In this document: positions 34,999-47,999 of the stretch, one piece after another | Numbering within the stretch: position 1 is the first letter of the stretch | Layout: each line of letters starts with the position of its first letter | Assembly (NCBI GenBank): GCA_036936605.1 | Contig: JAUPFV010000001.1 | Location: forward strand, 155,839,187-155,903,186 | Length of the DNA: 64,000 bases | Reading direction: 5' to 3' | DNA from: Limnanthes douglasii subsp. nivea | Lineage: Eukaryota; Streptophyta; Magnoliopsida; Brassicales; Limnanthaceae | Program-made: the position numbers and the translations under genes | Notes under the pieces: model-generated | Seen by the model: the letters and a program-made list of their open reading frames with translations, nothing else | The model's database searches: none | What the model was told of the DNA's origin: nothing

Positions 34999-37610
34999 TT
35001 AGTCGTTTAATTTACACTTGAAAAGGATTATAAACCGATGTTCAACTTAGGCTACAAAGCAAGCAACACTATATTATTTATTTGTCTTTTACGAGATCGG
35101 GGAGTCCCTAATTTGGATGAACCATCTAGACGAAAAATGTCGCATGAGTGGACAAATAGCCCAATCGGAATCAAATTGTCTTATGAGTTTAAGATCACTG
35201 TTTAATCTAAGAAGAGTACCACGTTGTGGATAATCTTTCGGATATCAAACCACACCAAGCGCGACTTGCCAATAATCCATTATCGATTCCTGCAAATATT
35301 AAGCCAAAGTGTGAACTGTATAAAAAAATATGACGAGTGACTGATAACTACACCAATCGTCCTATAAGCCATTGATAGGCAAAAATATCAGCAAGATAAT
35401 CCTTTGTATCCAGGGACAATCGGTGATGTTGATCAATCAGAGAACCAAAAGGATGAGCTCCACATATGTCTATTTCAGAAATAATATCAAGCGAATATTT
35501 TCTTTGACTCAAAAAAATACCATAAGAGTTTCGGGAAACTTTAGTACCTCAAAAATATTTTAGAATAGTAGTCCTTCATGTGAAATAGTTAGAAAAATAT
35601 TTTTTAAATTATGTTATAATGCTATAATTGTTTCATACGATGAGCAAATCATCAACATACACCAGGATATAAATCACAAATTGACCACGATAATAAGATA
35701 AAAAGAGTAATCAAAGTGTGATTAAGTAAAACTATAGGTACCCAGTGCACCAGAAAGTTTGGAAAACCAATATCGTGGAGCTTGTTTGAGTCAATACAAC
35801 TCGTAAACGAGATTTTTATACATTAGTTTGAAACCAGGATGGGGCGCATAAATACTTTTTCTTGCATATCACTGTTAATGTATGCATTGTGAGCATCTAT
35901 ATGATGTAATCTCGATTTTTGAACAACTGCAATAGAGATAAGTACATGAATGGTAGTGAGTTTGATGGATGGAGAAAAGGTTTTAGTATAATCAAGAACC
36001 TCATTTGTCTCATTTCTGTAGATAACAAATCGTGCTTTTAACCTTTCTATTTGTCCATCGAACCGATGTTTGATCTGGTATACCCATTTTCACCTTAAGG
36101 CTTTCTTGCTCGAAAGAAGAAGAACCATATTTCACGTCTTATGTTCCTTCAAAGCTATAATCTCTTTAGATATCGCTTTTCGTCATTCCAAAGACTGAAC
36201 AACTTGTTTATATGAGTTCGACATTTATATTAAGCAAAACCATGAAGCCATGATGTTCTGCCGAGAATTTCCCATAATAGATATATGTATGTAAAAAATA
36301 CTTACAACTCTGAGTCTCCCATCAAACTGTGTACATGTGATAATCACCCAATCGCACATTATCGTTCTTCACCCGTTTTCACGTCCAAGATGTTCATCTG
36401 CACCCTCAACATAGATCGGCGGAGCCTGCCTCATAGGCTTTGATGTGGTTGTATCAGTTGTGGTCATTGGTTTAGCATCATCGAGTCTGGGTGAGATAGA
36501 CGAATCACCTTGATGTACACTAGAAATGGATCATACAATATCATGGTTGGAGGCTAAGCTTGCGTACCCCCTTAGGTTCGATTGTCGTAGTTCTTGGGAC
36601 GTACACATGTTCTTCATCATCAAGATATGGATATGGATCTAGAGGTAGAGAACTTGAAATGGTAGTGGATTCATGAAATGGAAAACTATTTTCACATAAT
36701 ATAACACAGCGAAATACAACAATCATCTTAGTATTCGAACAATACACGCGTCACCCTTTTTCCCCAAATAGGTATTCCATAAAGATTATAAGAATATTAT
36801 TTGATGCAAAATTTTCACCACCAAGATTTTTAATATGAACATAACACTTACAACCAAATACTCTAATGTTATTCATAGGTGGAGATTTATCAAATAAAAA
36901 TCAAATGAAGTTATCATTGCAAAAGAGTCGAGTGAGTGCGATTAATCAAGTAAGTAGCGGTAAAAATACATCCCCACATAATTAATTGGTAATGAAGCTT
37001 AAAATCGTCAAACATGTCAAAAATTTAAAATATTCATATGCTTTCGTCTAACACATCCATTTTGTTGGGGTATCCCACGAAAACAGTATCCCAGTATATC
37101 TAAAGAATGCAGTAAGACATTTAAACTTCGCTATATTATCACTTCGAACATGATTGATAAAATAATTAAATTGGTGCTCAATCATACAATAAAAATGAGA
37201 TAAAATAGTTGAAACATTCAACTTGTACCTTAACAAAGAGACCCATGTTCAACATGAACGATCATCCACAATTGTTAAAAAATAAGTAAAAACATCCAAA
37301 CTGGGTGTATGGTAAGGCTCTCGATCATAATATGAATAAGTTGGAAAATAACAGTACTCTTATTTAAACTTAAAAGAAAACTACTACGAATATGCTTAGC
37401 ACGCAAACAAATGTCACAAGTGTTATTCTTCAAAGTATTAAATTTATCAATTCATGTTACATGAAATAAAGATAATAATTTATGAGACAGATATCTTAGC
37501 CATGTATGACATACATCAAACGAACTATTTTGATATGAGACATGCACACTACGTATATATGTCTGTTTTAGGTAGAAAATTCCACCTGTTAAGGAACTAA
37601 CAAGTTCTGC
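34699..37610 (-). mobile_element. Ty1/copia pol remnant
   Basis: On the - strand: pre-integrase and integrase scraps (37600-36700), reverse transcriptase (about 36200-35000) and RNase H end (34998-34699). The active-site motif 'VIYILVYVDDLLIV' can be read at about 35690-35640. Many stops elsewhere. The 3' LTR expected left of 34690 was not found, and a LINE ORF1 starts 150 bases further on. On the right pol is joined directly to an LTR-like block. Confidence 0.75.
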
Positions 37611-37812
37611 CACGGTAAGTCTATAGTTTTTTAAACAAGAAAGAGATCACTTTATTCATCCATAGGTTTTCCCTATTTATAATACACAGATTATGGGGTA
37701 GTTACATTAGGTTACGCTTTTAGTGCCACTAGCCCACTAATACAATTATCCCTACAATTGTGGAATAAACAACCATTACAACTGTTATCCCTATAATTGT
37801 GAAATAACTAAC
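37611..37812 (-). repeat. LTR-like block beside the copia pol
   Basis: The - strand begins TGTTAGTTATTTCACAATT and ends GTGGCA. It contains a TATA element (TATTATAAATAGG) followed by ATGAATAAAG as a possible poly(A) word, the usual plan of a short copia LTR. No second copy and no target duplication were found. Confidence 0.5.
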
Positions 37813-38624
37813 ACGTTTTACCTCGTGGGTTAAAACATGTGTTTATATTACAAACAAAGGCATTGAATGCAATATGTGCTTCAATCCGAGCTGAACTACT
37901 CCTTTAAATAAAACCAGGTTTGGTCTGATTTGTTGAGCTCGAGCTCACTGATGAACGAAACCAGGTTTGATCTAATCGCTGAGCTCGAGCTTACTGATGA
38001 CGCGCTCTACTTATCCTTTTCATGTCTTTTCCTTTCATCATGCTCCTCGTCCAATCGATCAACTCTTCTCTGACGTCGTCGAGCTCATCCGGATCTTGAA
38101 TTCAGCAACGCTTTATATGTTCTTGAGTTCGTTCCATTATCAAGCTATATATGTCATTGAGCTCAGTCCATTGACGATCTCAATGTCCCTTTGTGTTCAT
38201 CGACAGTCTTTATCATTGATGTCAACCTGCTTTCGAACTCGTCAATTTCGTAGAACTCGTTCTATTCTTCACTGCTCATCATAATCCAGACTTTCAGTGC
38301 TCCTTGCTCGCATTCTGGGGAATCCCCCTTATCACCACCAAACTGTTTACCCGCACCAGTAACCTTCTTCGCTGCCTGGTCTTAAATAAGGCATATATGA
38401 TTTGAAAAAAATCACAATATAGTTAGCTTCATTAATCAATTGAGATATATAGAATAAATAATAGTTTAAATCAGGGACAAATAAAAATATTATCTAAAAT
38501 TAGAGTATCATTTAATTGAATAGATCTTGCTTTTATAATAGCAACTTGTTTCTTATCCGGTAGATAAATTCAACAATCATGAATATTGATAAGGATTGAG
38601 TTCTCTAAAGGGCAAGCTGGACCA
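37813..38624. other. intergenic stretch, no gene recognised
   Basis: Contains a short direct repeat 'ACCAGGTTTG.TCT.AT' / 'GAGCTCGAGCT.ACTGATGA' near 37914 and 37961. A 95-codon frame (37997-38284) shows no recognisable motif and may belong to an older element. Confidence 0.45.
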
Positions 38625-38962
38625 ATGAGTTACTAAACCAAATTTTATTTTATGGTGTTGATGAAATAAATTGTAATAATTAGAGGTAGTTTACATAATA
38701 ACATGTTTGGGTTATATATGGCTTGAGTTACACGAATTGGACACATGGACCATGTAAGCCCATTAGGTCAAAAAAGTCTATATATAGCTTAGTTTAAGAT
38801 TTTATAGACTTAAATGCAACATTTACTTCTAAAACAACTCTTGTTAGAGTTTCTCTCTTTTACTTTATCACTAGGTTGCTTGTTTCTTTAATATACATAC
38901 TATTCAAAAGTCTTAATTCATTTTTGTTTTATAACAATACCCATATAAAATCTATATATCCA
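38625..38962 (+). repeat. 5' LTR of the 38.6-kb gypsy copy
   Basis: It aligns with 44019-44341 over its length: 'GGACCATGTAAGCCCA', 'TATATA.AGC.T.GTTT' and 'GCAACATTTACTTCTAAAA'-like blocks. It ends TATCCA immediately before the primer-site-like sequence. The 5' edge is set by the limit of the alignment. Confidence 0.65.
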
Positions 38963-40700
38963 TTAGTGGCGACCAGAGTGGGAGCCTAGATATGTACGTT
39001 GATAACAACATCCAAAACCTTATGTGTTTTTTAGTTTATCTTAATAATATACCAAATAATGGATTTTGAGATGTATGTGGATCCTACCAGAATAACTGAG
39101 AGAGTTATGATCGGAGAAGGTTCTGGTCAATTGGCTTGGGAAGCTTAACTACTGCATGTAAATAATGAAAAATATGAACAATTACTTATGGAAGAAGAGT
39201 CTGACCAGTTGTGGAAGGAAATCGAGGTGCTAAAATCCAAAAAAAACAATAATACTTTCAGAAAGCAAGGTTCACTTGAAGGTCCAAAGGCTTGGAGAAG
39301 AAAAAGGCTCTAAAGAATAAGCTGTAAACTCAAATGCTTAACATGACCAAGAAAAAGATCGAAGAGGTAAATCATACAAAATGCACCATTTTTTGAAAAG
39401 AGAACGAAGGACAAGGTATTGTTACAGCCCCTCAAAATCTAGTGAGTATTTTGTGTAAAAGTCCAAAACTTTTTATCCTCCTTAATTAGGGATCATCGTC
39501 ACAAAAAGAAAAGAAATCATGGTGATAATCACTACTGAAAGTGATATATCTGTCAGCTTCAAAACCGGGAATGTGAGCAGATGTCAAACAAACAACGTGC
39601 CTCCTATGATAAGCAAGAACCTCATAAGGGTCAAGAGATAACATAAATTGAGGGAAGGATTAGAGGTTCAGAGAGCCAGAGTGTTAATTATCAAGAAAGT
39701 AATCAATTTACGGTTTAGTCTAAACAAGATATTTGTGCAACAGCCAATTTGGGTCACCAATATAGTCAATTATATAATTAAAGGCAGTTTTCCTTCTCTA
39801 CATAAATTTTCTCCGGACATCTCCCAAAGCACTTTTACATATCTAAGATGGAAAAGTTCGATGGGAGTAAAGATACTGATAACCACCTAGAACAATTCAA
39901 AATATTTATGATGAATTACGACGATGGTGATAAGTTCTCGTGTCGCACTTTCTTCTAAAATTTTAGATATATCGTTTTAAAATGTTACAATCGGCTCCCA
40001 CAGAGCTCTATCAAGAATTTTGATATGTTATGGACTACTTTCTGAAGCTAGTTTTTTAGAAGCCTGAAAATAAGGGGAAACAGTGACACGATAATTCAAT
40101 ACCATCGGTTGATTGAAGAGAGTTTGAAATATTATACTAAGCACTTCGTGCAAACTAAAAATAGCTTGGATAATTACTGTGAGCAAGTGGCTATATCCTC
40201 TTTAAGATAAGGGCCTCTCCCAGGAGAATCAGGTTATAACTTGACTAGGAAAAAACACCTTGTCCTTCAAGGGTTTGTTAGCTCATGTTGGAAAAAAAAT
40301 CAAATTGGACGATTCAAAAAGAATGAAGTTGATCTCTTTGCAAAGACAGGCTTCAAAACCTTCTGCCTCAAGCCATCAACCACAACAAGCCCAAAATCTT
40401 CAGGATCAGACAATTACTAATTTCATTATGAGGGTATAAATCAGAATCCAACTTGAGCTAGGGTAAATCAACACCCATATGGTCAGCAGTACATATCTTG
40501 GATGAATCAATGGGTCCGACCTAACACTTATGTTAAGTTAACTGAAAGCGTTGCTACTATCTTTGACAAGACAATGAATTTTATTCAGTTTAGAAAACCA
40601 CTTCCAATCCAAAGAATGAAAAACTGACCACTTTTGTCAAAGCTCAGTCAGGGGGTCGGTCACAAGCTCTAGTTGTCATTCATAAAAAACCATGTACCCT
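38625..40700 (+). mobile_element. Tat-like gypsy 5' half (LTR, leader, gag), no pol
   Basis: LTR 38625-38962, then a primer-site-like TTAGTGGCGACCAGAGTGGG, a broken gag N-terminal part (39060-39320) and the capsid core from 39849 ('MEKFDGSKDTDNHLEQFK', 'LKCYNRLPQSSIKNFDM'). The last readable gag is near 40680. Both LTR and gag are close relatives of the element at 44019, and gag of the one at 1-4068. Nothing of protease or RT follows. Confidence 0.75.
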
Positions 40701-41480
40701 GGATTGATTTAAATGACCTGCAATAGTTTGAGGCAGTTTTAATTTTTTATCTCTGTTTTGCCCGGGACATCTTCATTTACTCTTTCATAGTTCATTCTCT
40801 TATTCAACCGTTATTTAGTGAATTTATGTTGTTTTGAGAATAGTATAAAATGTAGGAATCTTATAGGTGGCACATCGTGTGGCTCTATAGTTTTTCCTTC
40901 TTTCAAAAGAATGGACCACACTATCTTTTTTACATACAGCAACCAAAAATATTAATAATGCAAAAGTTAAAGTTTTCAGCCTACTCATAAAATGGACCAC
41001 ACTAATAGACAATACTTACATCTAGTTAAATAGGGCTACTTCATCTTGTTGCAAAAGAGAGAACAACAAAAACACTTATCATTATTCGAGAACAACTCCT
41101 TCTATTGAAAAGTAAACTAAAAAACTTCCATAATTTACTAGTATTGAAGTAAAGTTTGGAGGTTCACTAATAGGTGTTGTGGATGTGCCTTCAACTTAAA
41201 AAATAACCAATACAGTTACTAAAGGTTCACATCAAGTATCATAGAGAATTATATTGTATTGCACAATATTATTAGGTATTATAAAACAAATACATGTACT
41301 ATAGAGTATTAGATAGTATTGGGTATTATAGAGCATTAGATTATATTATCAGGTATTATAAAGCATTAGATATCAATAATTGAAAATATTAAAGAGCAAA
41401 AAACACTTATTGGTGCATAAGGGTTATTGGTTGTGGATGTGCCTTCAACCTGAGGTTGACCGACTATAGAGGTGAATTTT
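40701..41480. other. intergenic stretch with short repeats
   Basis: From 41270 to 41375 the words GGTATTATAAAGCATTAGAT and variants recur about five times. The phrase GTTGTGGATGTGCCTTCAAC occurs at about 41176 and 41431. No gene was recognised. Confidence 0.55.
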
Positions 41481-42001
41481 TGTTTATTATGTCCAAATCA
41501 TTTACACATGGAAAATTTAAGGGTGTTATACTTCCACTACATTCTTATTCCTTCATATATGGTTGATGGCAAGGGTGGTTGGAGTCTCTCCGATGGATCT
41601 CTCCTCTTAGAAGTTTGTCAGTTTTCTCTAACTATCGTAACTGGTGGAGCTTGGACAGACTGTAGAGGTGTTCATCGGCCAATGTTGGTATCCATTAACC
41701 AGGTTGATTAGATTAAAATATAAGGCATTTTATGTTGATACCATAAACCATTTAGATAAGTAATCTACTGAGTTATCACCAATGTACCTAATACATGTAA
41801 CAACATGACTACATAGAAGCCCTAAAATCTTCCATTTACGGCAAGCACATTCTCAAGTTTCCAAGCCAATCGCAAATTTATATTGGTATCTTCTCTATTT
41901 AACCTGAAACTTTGGTTCTTTAAAAGGAAGCACGTCACAGTCACCTATCTAATTGTAATTATTGGTCAGTTTTTATGTATAGGTGGACACACTAGTTGAT
42001 C

Positions 42002-42433
42002 TCACTTAGGTAATAGGCTTATTTTCTTTACAAAATTACGAATTGTCGACTCATGTATCCCTTCCAACAAGCTAATCACTTCATTCGCCCGATATACTAA
42101 GATAAGTGAGTTAAATGTTTTAGTCAAATTGGATGTTTGCATGGAACAATTATTATCAACTCTATAGGGAGTCTTGCTCCACTCAGAGTGAGGCTTCACT
42201 GCTATCCATTCGTAACATGTTGGGTTGCATTTATTCATTTTTTCCATGTGGAAGTCAAATTCTAGGACAAAGGAAAACCTAACACAACCTAAAATAGAAT
42301 GTGTTCCTCTTTTGTGGGGAAATTTATTCTTAATATTAGCGTAGGGGTGTTGGGCACAAAAGTGGTGTTCAAAGTTAGAGAATAACTCTTTCAAAGCTAA
42401 AATAATCCCTTTTTGTTTGTTCAAAATCCTCAT
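42002..42433 (-). pseudogene. MULE transposase domain
   Basis: 143 codons: 'ILNKQKGIILALKELFSNFE' then 'HHFCAQHPYANIKNKFP' match the MULE core (usual 'DRQKGL..A....P...HR.C..H...N'). 'EFDFHMEKMNKCNPTCYEWI' and 'SNLTKTFNSLILVYRANEVI' match the following helical insertion. One catalytic aspartate of the usual 'SDR' is replaced by asparagine, so it would be inactive. Confidence 0.85.
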
Positions 42434-42867
42434 AAAACTTCTTTGATTTTAGTTGATAATATCCTATCATAAAATCTCCATAAACCACTATTGACTAGAC
42501 CTGTTTTTACTATTTACAATTTCCTAATCAAGAGAATGCATATGATTGTTTAGGTCGACGACAACAAAAACTAGTAATTTTCCCCCAAATGGCCATTTCA
42601 AGAAGAAACCATCTAACACAAGCACCGACCTACAACCATCATCAAACCCTTTTTCTCAAGACATCAAGGCACTCATAAATTCTTTCGAACATGGATTTAT
42701 TTCATTTGATAGCAACCAGAGACCCTAGATTGATCTTTATAATTTTATGATTGTATTGACGTAGCTTGCGATATTGAATCGTGCCATCTCCGAGAATCAT
42801 ATTAAGAGCTCTTGACCGGCTAATCCAGATTAGCTTTTCACGTTTTTAAGTACTATTTTGCAATCCA

Positions 42868-43137
42868 CTATACATCGACATATCTATTATGGTTCGTAGG
42901 AACACATGTGTGGTTACTGTTGAAGGCTTTCACCCTCCATATATGGGTGCAGCCTTGCCAAAAAGCTAAAATAAACCATTTACAGTTTAACGCGCTACAT
43001 TTAAAACCGCTACACATCTTATTATTTTTGTATGCTTTTACACTTCGAAGTTGTTGGATATAGTACTCTTTGACATTGTGAATAAACAATTTCGACAACG
43101 TGAATTCAACCCCAACTATTAACTGAAGGTATCTCAA
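42868..43137 (-). pseudogene. MuDR-type N-terminal DNA-binding domain
   Basis: 'VGVEFTLSKLFIHNVKEYYI' then 'CSGFKCSALNCKWFILAFW' and 'VKAFNSNHTC' give the C..C...W.(I/L)...H.C layout of the MuDR zinc domain. The domain is open for 89 codons. Confidence 0.8.
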
Positions 43138-43485
43138 CTCAAGGTGAGCTGAAAGTTCTTAGTTTCATTTTGAACTTCATGGCTCTATTACTTCTCGTAT
43201 CGCTGGAGTCTTCTTCTTTGTTCGTATCGAGATTGGTTAAATTATCAAATATTACATAATATTTCTCGGTACTAAAGTTATTGTCTATACTTCCATCAGA
43301 ACAGATCTCATCATTGTCACTTTCACTTGTACTATATTATGTTGGACCATAAGTGTTGTGTGTACTGTCATCAATGTCACTACAATATTCAACATGTTGT
43401 GTTGGCTGTTCTTGAACCTCATCAAACGGTGACATATCAAAATCAGAAAACAGATAAACTCTAAGGCCTTCTAGACCATCACTTG

Positions 43486-43930
43486 CCTATGAACCAACCT
43501 CTACATTATTATCTTCATCTAAATTAGTTTTTATATTACCACCTTCATGTACACCAGCCTGTACATTTACCTCAACATCTACACCATCATGTACATTTAC
43601 CTCAACATTATCACCAGCCTCTAAACCACCCTATAAACCATCATCAACCTATTCACCCTCCTATACACCAACCTGTACACCAGCATGTGAATTTACATCA
43701 ACATTATATCACCAACCTCTAAACCATCCTCTAAACCAGGATCAACATTTACACCCTCATTTACACGCACCTTTACACCATCATGTACATTTACATCAAC
43801 ATCTACAAATTTCTATAAACCAACATTTACTTCAACCTATACATTTGCATTAACATGAACCTCTACATTACCGCCATCCTTTAAACCAAAATCTACACCC
43901 TCATTTAATACACGAATCTACACCTTCAAC
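43486..43930 (-). repeat. coding minisatellite in the MULE N-terminal region
   Basis: On + the words 'ACCATCATGTACATTTACCTCAACATCT' and variants (about 12-36 base units) recur over 450 bases. On - they code an acidic Val/Asp/Asn/Glu repeat such as 'VNVHDGVDVEVNVQAGVHEGG'. A few stops interrupt it. Confidence 0.75.
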
Positions 43931-44018
43931 AAACTCGTTGTAAACAACATTTAAAAATTCTTCCAAACTTTCATCTGCATCTGATAATGAACGAATTCTC
44001 TGAATCGCGAGTCAGACC

Positions 44019-44341
44019 AATAAGTAACTAGACCAAAATTTACGCTGTTATAAAGATGTAATAAATTGAAGGTCTTTTATGTAATAATGGGTTTAGCTTA
44101 TATAAGCATGGACTATCCGAATGGGTCTATGGACCATGTAAGCCCACTAGACTCAAAATGATATATAAAAGCCTTGTTTTATGTTTTGGGAATTTTAAGA
44201 CTGCATTTACTCTAAAAAAATTGCCAGGCATTTTCTCTCTAATTAATATCGAAGAAACTCAATTATCTCTCTAAAATAAAAAGTTTATTTACTCTAATTT
44301 TTTTTTATAAAAACACCCTCATAAAATCTCTTACAACATCA
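44019..44341 (+). repeat. 5' LTR of the 44-kb gypsy copy
   Basis: It aligns with 38625-38962, contains a TATA element (ATATATAAAAGCC near 44160) and ends ACATCA directly before the primer-site-like sequence. Confidence 0.65.
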
Positions 44342-45971
44342 TGGTGACTACGTCGGGAGTCTAAACAGGTACCCAAATAAAAAAAAGCAAAACTTCAAAA
44401 GTTTCAAGTTATCTTTGGAATCTATCGAAGAATAAAATTTAAGATACATGCAGATCATGCTCTAGTTACTCAAAGAGTTACAATCGTTGAATGATCCAGT
44501 CAGTTAGTTCGGGAAGTCATGTATGAAGAGAAGCATGAACAATTGATTATGGATGAGCTTTATGATTAACTGTTGGACACAATTGATGCATTGAAATCCC
44601 AAAGATAATGGATGATGCAACCAAGAAACATTCACTCGGAAGTCCATAAGCTTGAAGGATTAGAAAGTTCCAAGGGGGAAGCTATTGATCCTGATTTCAA
44701 ACGTAATCTAAGAGGTCAATCACACAGAAGCCACCATTCCTTAAAAAGGGAAATGAAGGATAGGTATCGTTACAGTCCTTGGGAGTCTAGCAGTATTCTA
44801 TGTGAAAGTCCGATGAATTTTCATATTGTTCAAAATAAGGTTCACTTTTATAAAAATAAAATAAATCATGGTGGTAAGCATTACTCAGAGAGACGTACCT
44901 GTCGGTATCAAAATTGGGAACGATGGTAGAGGTCGAGCAGCCAATATACCTTCTAAGATAAGTAAGAGCCTCTGAAGGGAAAATATAAAATGGAGGGAAG
45001 GACCGACCCACAATAGCCGATCTGGGGAGGTCCATCTTTGATGCAGAGAGGTTGTGAGAGCTAGAGTGTTCATTATCAAGTAAAAAATCAATTTCAGTTT
45101 AGTCTGAGCAGGGTATTCATGCAACAACTAATGAGGGTCATCAATATAGTTAGGGACATAACTGGAGGCAATTCCTGCTATCTTTATAAATTCATTCTGC
45201 ATACATATCGAAGAGGTTTTATATATGTAAAATTAAAATTTTTGATGGGAGCAGAGATCCAGATAACCATATAGATAAATTCAAGAACTTTATGACTTAT
45301 ACGAAAATGATGATAAATTATTATGTCGGCTTTTCTTCCAAACTTTGAAAATACTGCTCTAAAATGGTATAACCAGCTTCTAAAGGGTTTTATAAAGAAA
45401 TTTGATATGTTTTGGACTGCATTACGGAGACAGTTTGTGGGAAGCAAGGAGCTAAAAGAGAACAAAGACACAATAGTTTAATGTCACAATTGATTGGGGA
45501 AATTTTGAAAGATTACGCCAAATATTTTGTACTTCATAAGAATAGATTTGATGATTACTATGAGCAAGTGATTATTACTTCTTTCAGGAAATGGCTTCTC
45601 CTCATAGAATTGGATTATCCTCAAAGAATTTGTTGATAACAGAACAAAAAAAACCTTAACATTCGGAGGTTTGCAAGCTCAGGTTGAGAAACAGATCAAA
45701 ATAGAGGAGTCGAAAAGATTAAAATTGATTTTTTGCAAAAAAAAACAAGCTCCACAATATTTTACCTCAAGCCATCAACATCAATAGGCCCAAAACTTTC
45801 AGTCGCACACACTTATTAAATTCCGTATAAAGGCACAAATTAGACCCCGTCTCACCTAGGGTAAATCAACACCCACAAGGTTAGCAGTATAGATCCAAAG
45901 CAAATCGGTGAGTACAACTTGATACCTATGTAGAACTAACAGAGAGCGTTCTTATTATTTTTTATAAGACA

Positions 45972-46205
45972 ATGGATTTTATTCAGTTTGGAAAACAATT
46001 TCAAATCCAAAGTCTGAGGGAAAATCGGAAGAGTCGGTTTTGTAAGTATCATAAAGATATAGGTCATCAGACAAACGATTGCATCATGTTGGAACAAGAA
46101 ATCCAAACTTTGATTAAGAATGGAAAGCTAACCATTTTTGTCAAAACACAATCCACAAATCGACAACGGGTAACAGTTGGCAATCATGCAATAGTCCGAA
46201 TATAG
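45972..46205 (+). pseudogene. gypsy gag zinc-knuckle segment
   Basis: A 77-codon open stretch, 'SRFCKYHKDIGHQTNDCIML' followed by 'EQEIQTLIKNGKL', the nucleocapsid knuckle of Tat-type gag. It keeps the cysteines and histidines that the copy at 2039-2236 has lost. Confidence 0.8.
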
Positions 46206-46600
46206 TCAATTGAGGTTTTACCCAAGCATGAAATATGATGGTTATATGTGAACCTTACAATGGGTTTGATATGGATTTTGAGTGTCTAGACTTTGATCAT
46301 GACCGAGTAAGTGCTATGGTGATTTATAAACCGAGCAAAGAGGATGTTAGGAGTTTGTGTGAATTCTTAGAATCACTAACCATTTCCGCTGGAGATACGG
46401 TGTCAAGACATTCTGGTTATTCCCAAAAGAGGCACGTTGTAAGTTTGGCAACTTAGTTAGAAGATAAAATGTTTACCCACATTTTTCAAAATCTGATGTC
46501 GTTATCGTGTTTGACGGTAATGATTTAAGAGATGTAACTGGACATCATGAGGATGTCTTGGTAATTGGAATGGGTATTGAAAAAACTGAAATCTGAAAAA

Positions 46601-47999
46601 ATCGGGAGGAACATGTAATTTAGGATTTTAGTTAAAAGGAAAAAATTAACGTAACTAAATCAAGTTATTTTAAATTAAATAGGCCGACTCGTCTGGTTAG
46701 TAAATTAGGTAACTGGTAAAATAAAATAAATGGTAAATATTGAAAAGTTAAATGGTTAAAACTAAAAATAAAATATGTTGAGCGACTGTATTTGCCACAA
46801 AAGTTATTTATAACTGGATACCATGTTTCACCCTTTGGTTAATCCGTACGCGCCATCAACTATATCTGCGATATTTGTAAACTTAATGGATCAGCTTTTA
46901 TAAAAAGAAATATAATTACTGCTTCGCAATAAATGTCCAGTACTAGTGACTAAACACAATTGTAAGTTAACGAATATGATATGCAGAAAAAGAACTTACC
47001 GTTTAATTAAAGATCGATATTTAAAATAAAATAAAAAACAAATCTAATTTATATAAGAAAACTAAAGTTTTTTTTAGAATAGCTTAGTCTAAGCCTTCTT
47101 AAAATAGCTATACATTTTATTTCTATACGTATGATGAGCCAATTTGAGAGGGCATACCATTACCATTTCTTATCGTTGTCATGTGTGGTTCTTAGCATTC
47201 CTTAAGGTCGAGAGTTTGAACAACTGATTGTTCCGAAGCTTGAAACATCATCACTTATTACTTGTAAATCTCCCACATGTTCAAGATAAGAAAAGGAACT
47301 ACCTACTAACAAAAGGTTTAGTAATTAAACTCTTACAAAATTTACATAAACACCTGACATGGGATTAGTTGGATATAATTAGAAGAAATTGATTAGTTGA
47401 TGTTGGAAATATAAGGCAAATGAAATGGGTCCCCCGAGTCGAGGTGGGGGGATGCCATTGCCACTTACGATAGTTAAAGTACTTTAAGGACATAAAAAAT
47501 AAAAAGAGTGGGAGGACGGAGTAGGAAATTTCTTTCAACACCCCCAACCACATAAAGTATCTTTTGCTCTGTGTTTCAGTAGTGTGATTTCGTCACACAA
47601 AACACGAACTTATAGAAAGAAAACTGTTTAACAAATTTGACTTGTTAATTGATTTTTTTTTTTTAGATTTAAAATTTAGTTTTCTATGAAAGAAGTTTGT
47701 TTTCGAGTGATGGTTTACTATCTTCATTTAACCATATATATATATATATCTTTTTATATTATTCCAAACCTATATTTTTTTTTGGCTAAAATATAAAACA
47801 TCCATCACTTTTTTATATAATTTAAGAATGAAAAAGAGGATACAAGGTCTAAAGTAATCAGAAAAAATGTTACAATTTTATATTTATATATATCAACTTA
47901 GAAATATATTCCAATTTTTTAAACGAGTTCATTCAATTATATATATATATATATATATGATAATTATTAACATGTCAAAACTAGCTAAATCGTCTGGTT
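46601..47999. other. intergenic stretch, nothing recognised
   Basis: AT-rich with TA tracts at 47734-47749 and 47939-47958. No frame has a recognisable domain. Confidence 0.55.

Larger units (their letters stand above)
41480..43950 (-). mobile_element. Mutator-like (MULE) transposase gene remnant
   Basis: On the - strand: an acidic repetitive region (43930-43486), the MuDR-type N-terminal domain (43137-42868) and the MULE transposase domain (42433-42002). A faint trace of a SWIM-like end lies to about 41500. Order and motifs fit MuDR-type transposases. Terminal inverted repeats were not found, and stops separate the domains. Confidence 0.75.
44019..46600 (+). mobile_element. Tat-like gypsy 5' half (LTR, gag, start of protease)
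   Basis: LTR 44019-44341, primer-site-like TGGTGACTACGTCGGGAGTC (44342-44361), gag N-terminal part (44460-44930), capsid (45235-45640, 'IFDGSRDPDNHIDKFKNFM'), zinc knuckle (46039-46085, 'CKYHKDIGHQTNDC', intact CxxH/HxxxxC pattern with the family's spacing) and the linker 'LTISAGDTVS'. The readable part stops after 'GHHEDVLVIGMGI', just before the DTG of the protease. It is a sister of the copy at 38625. Confidence 0.78.

Noticed and set aside
37997..38284. 95-codon + strand frame
   Set aside because: No recognisable motif, no exon neighbours, and short direct repeats nearby suggest old transposon DNA.
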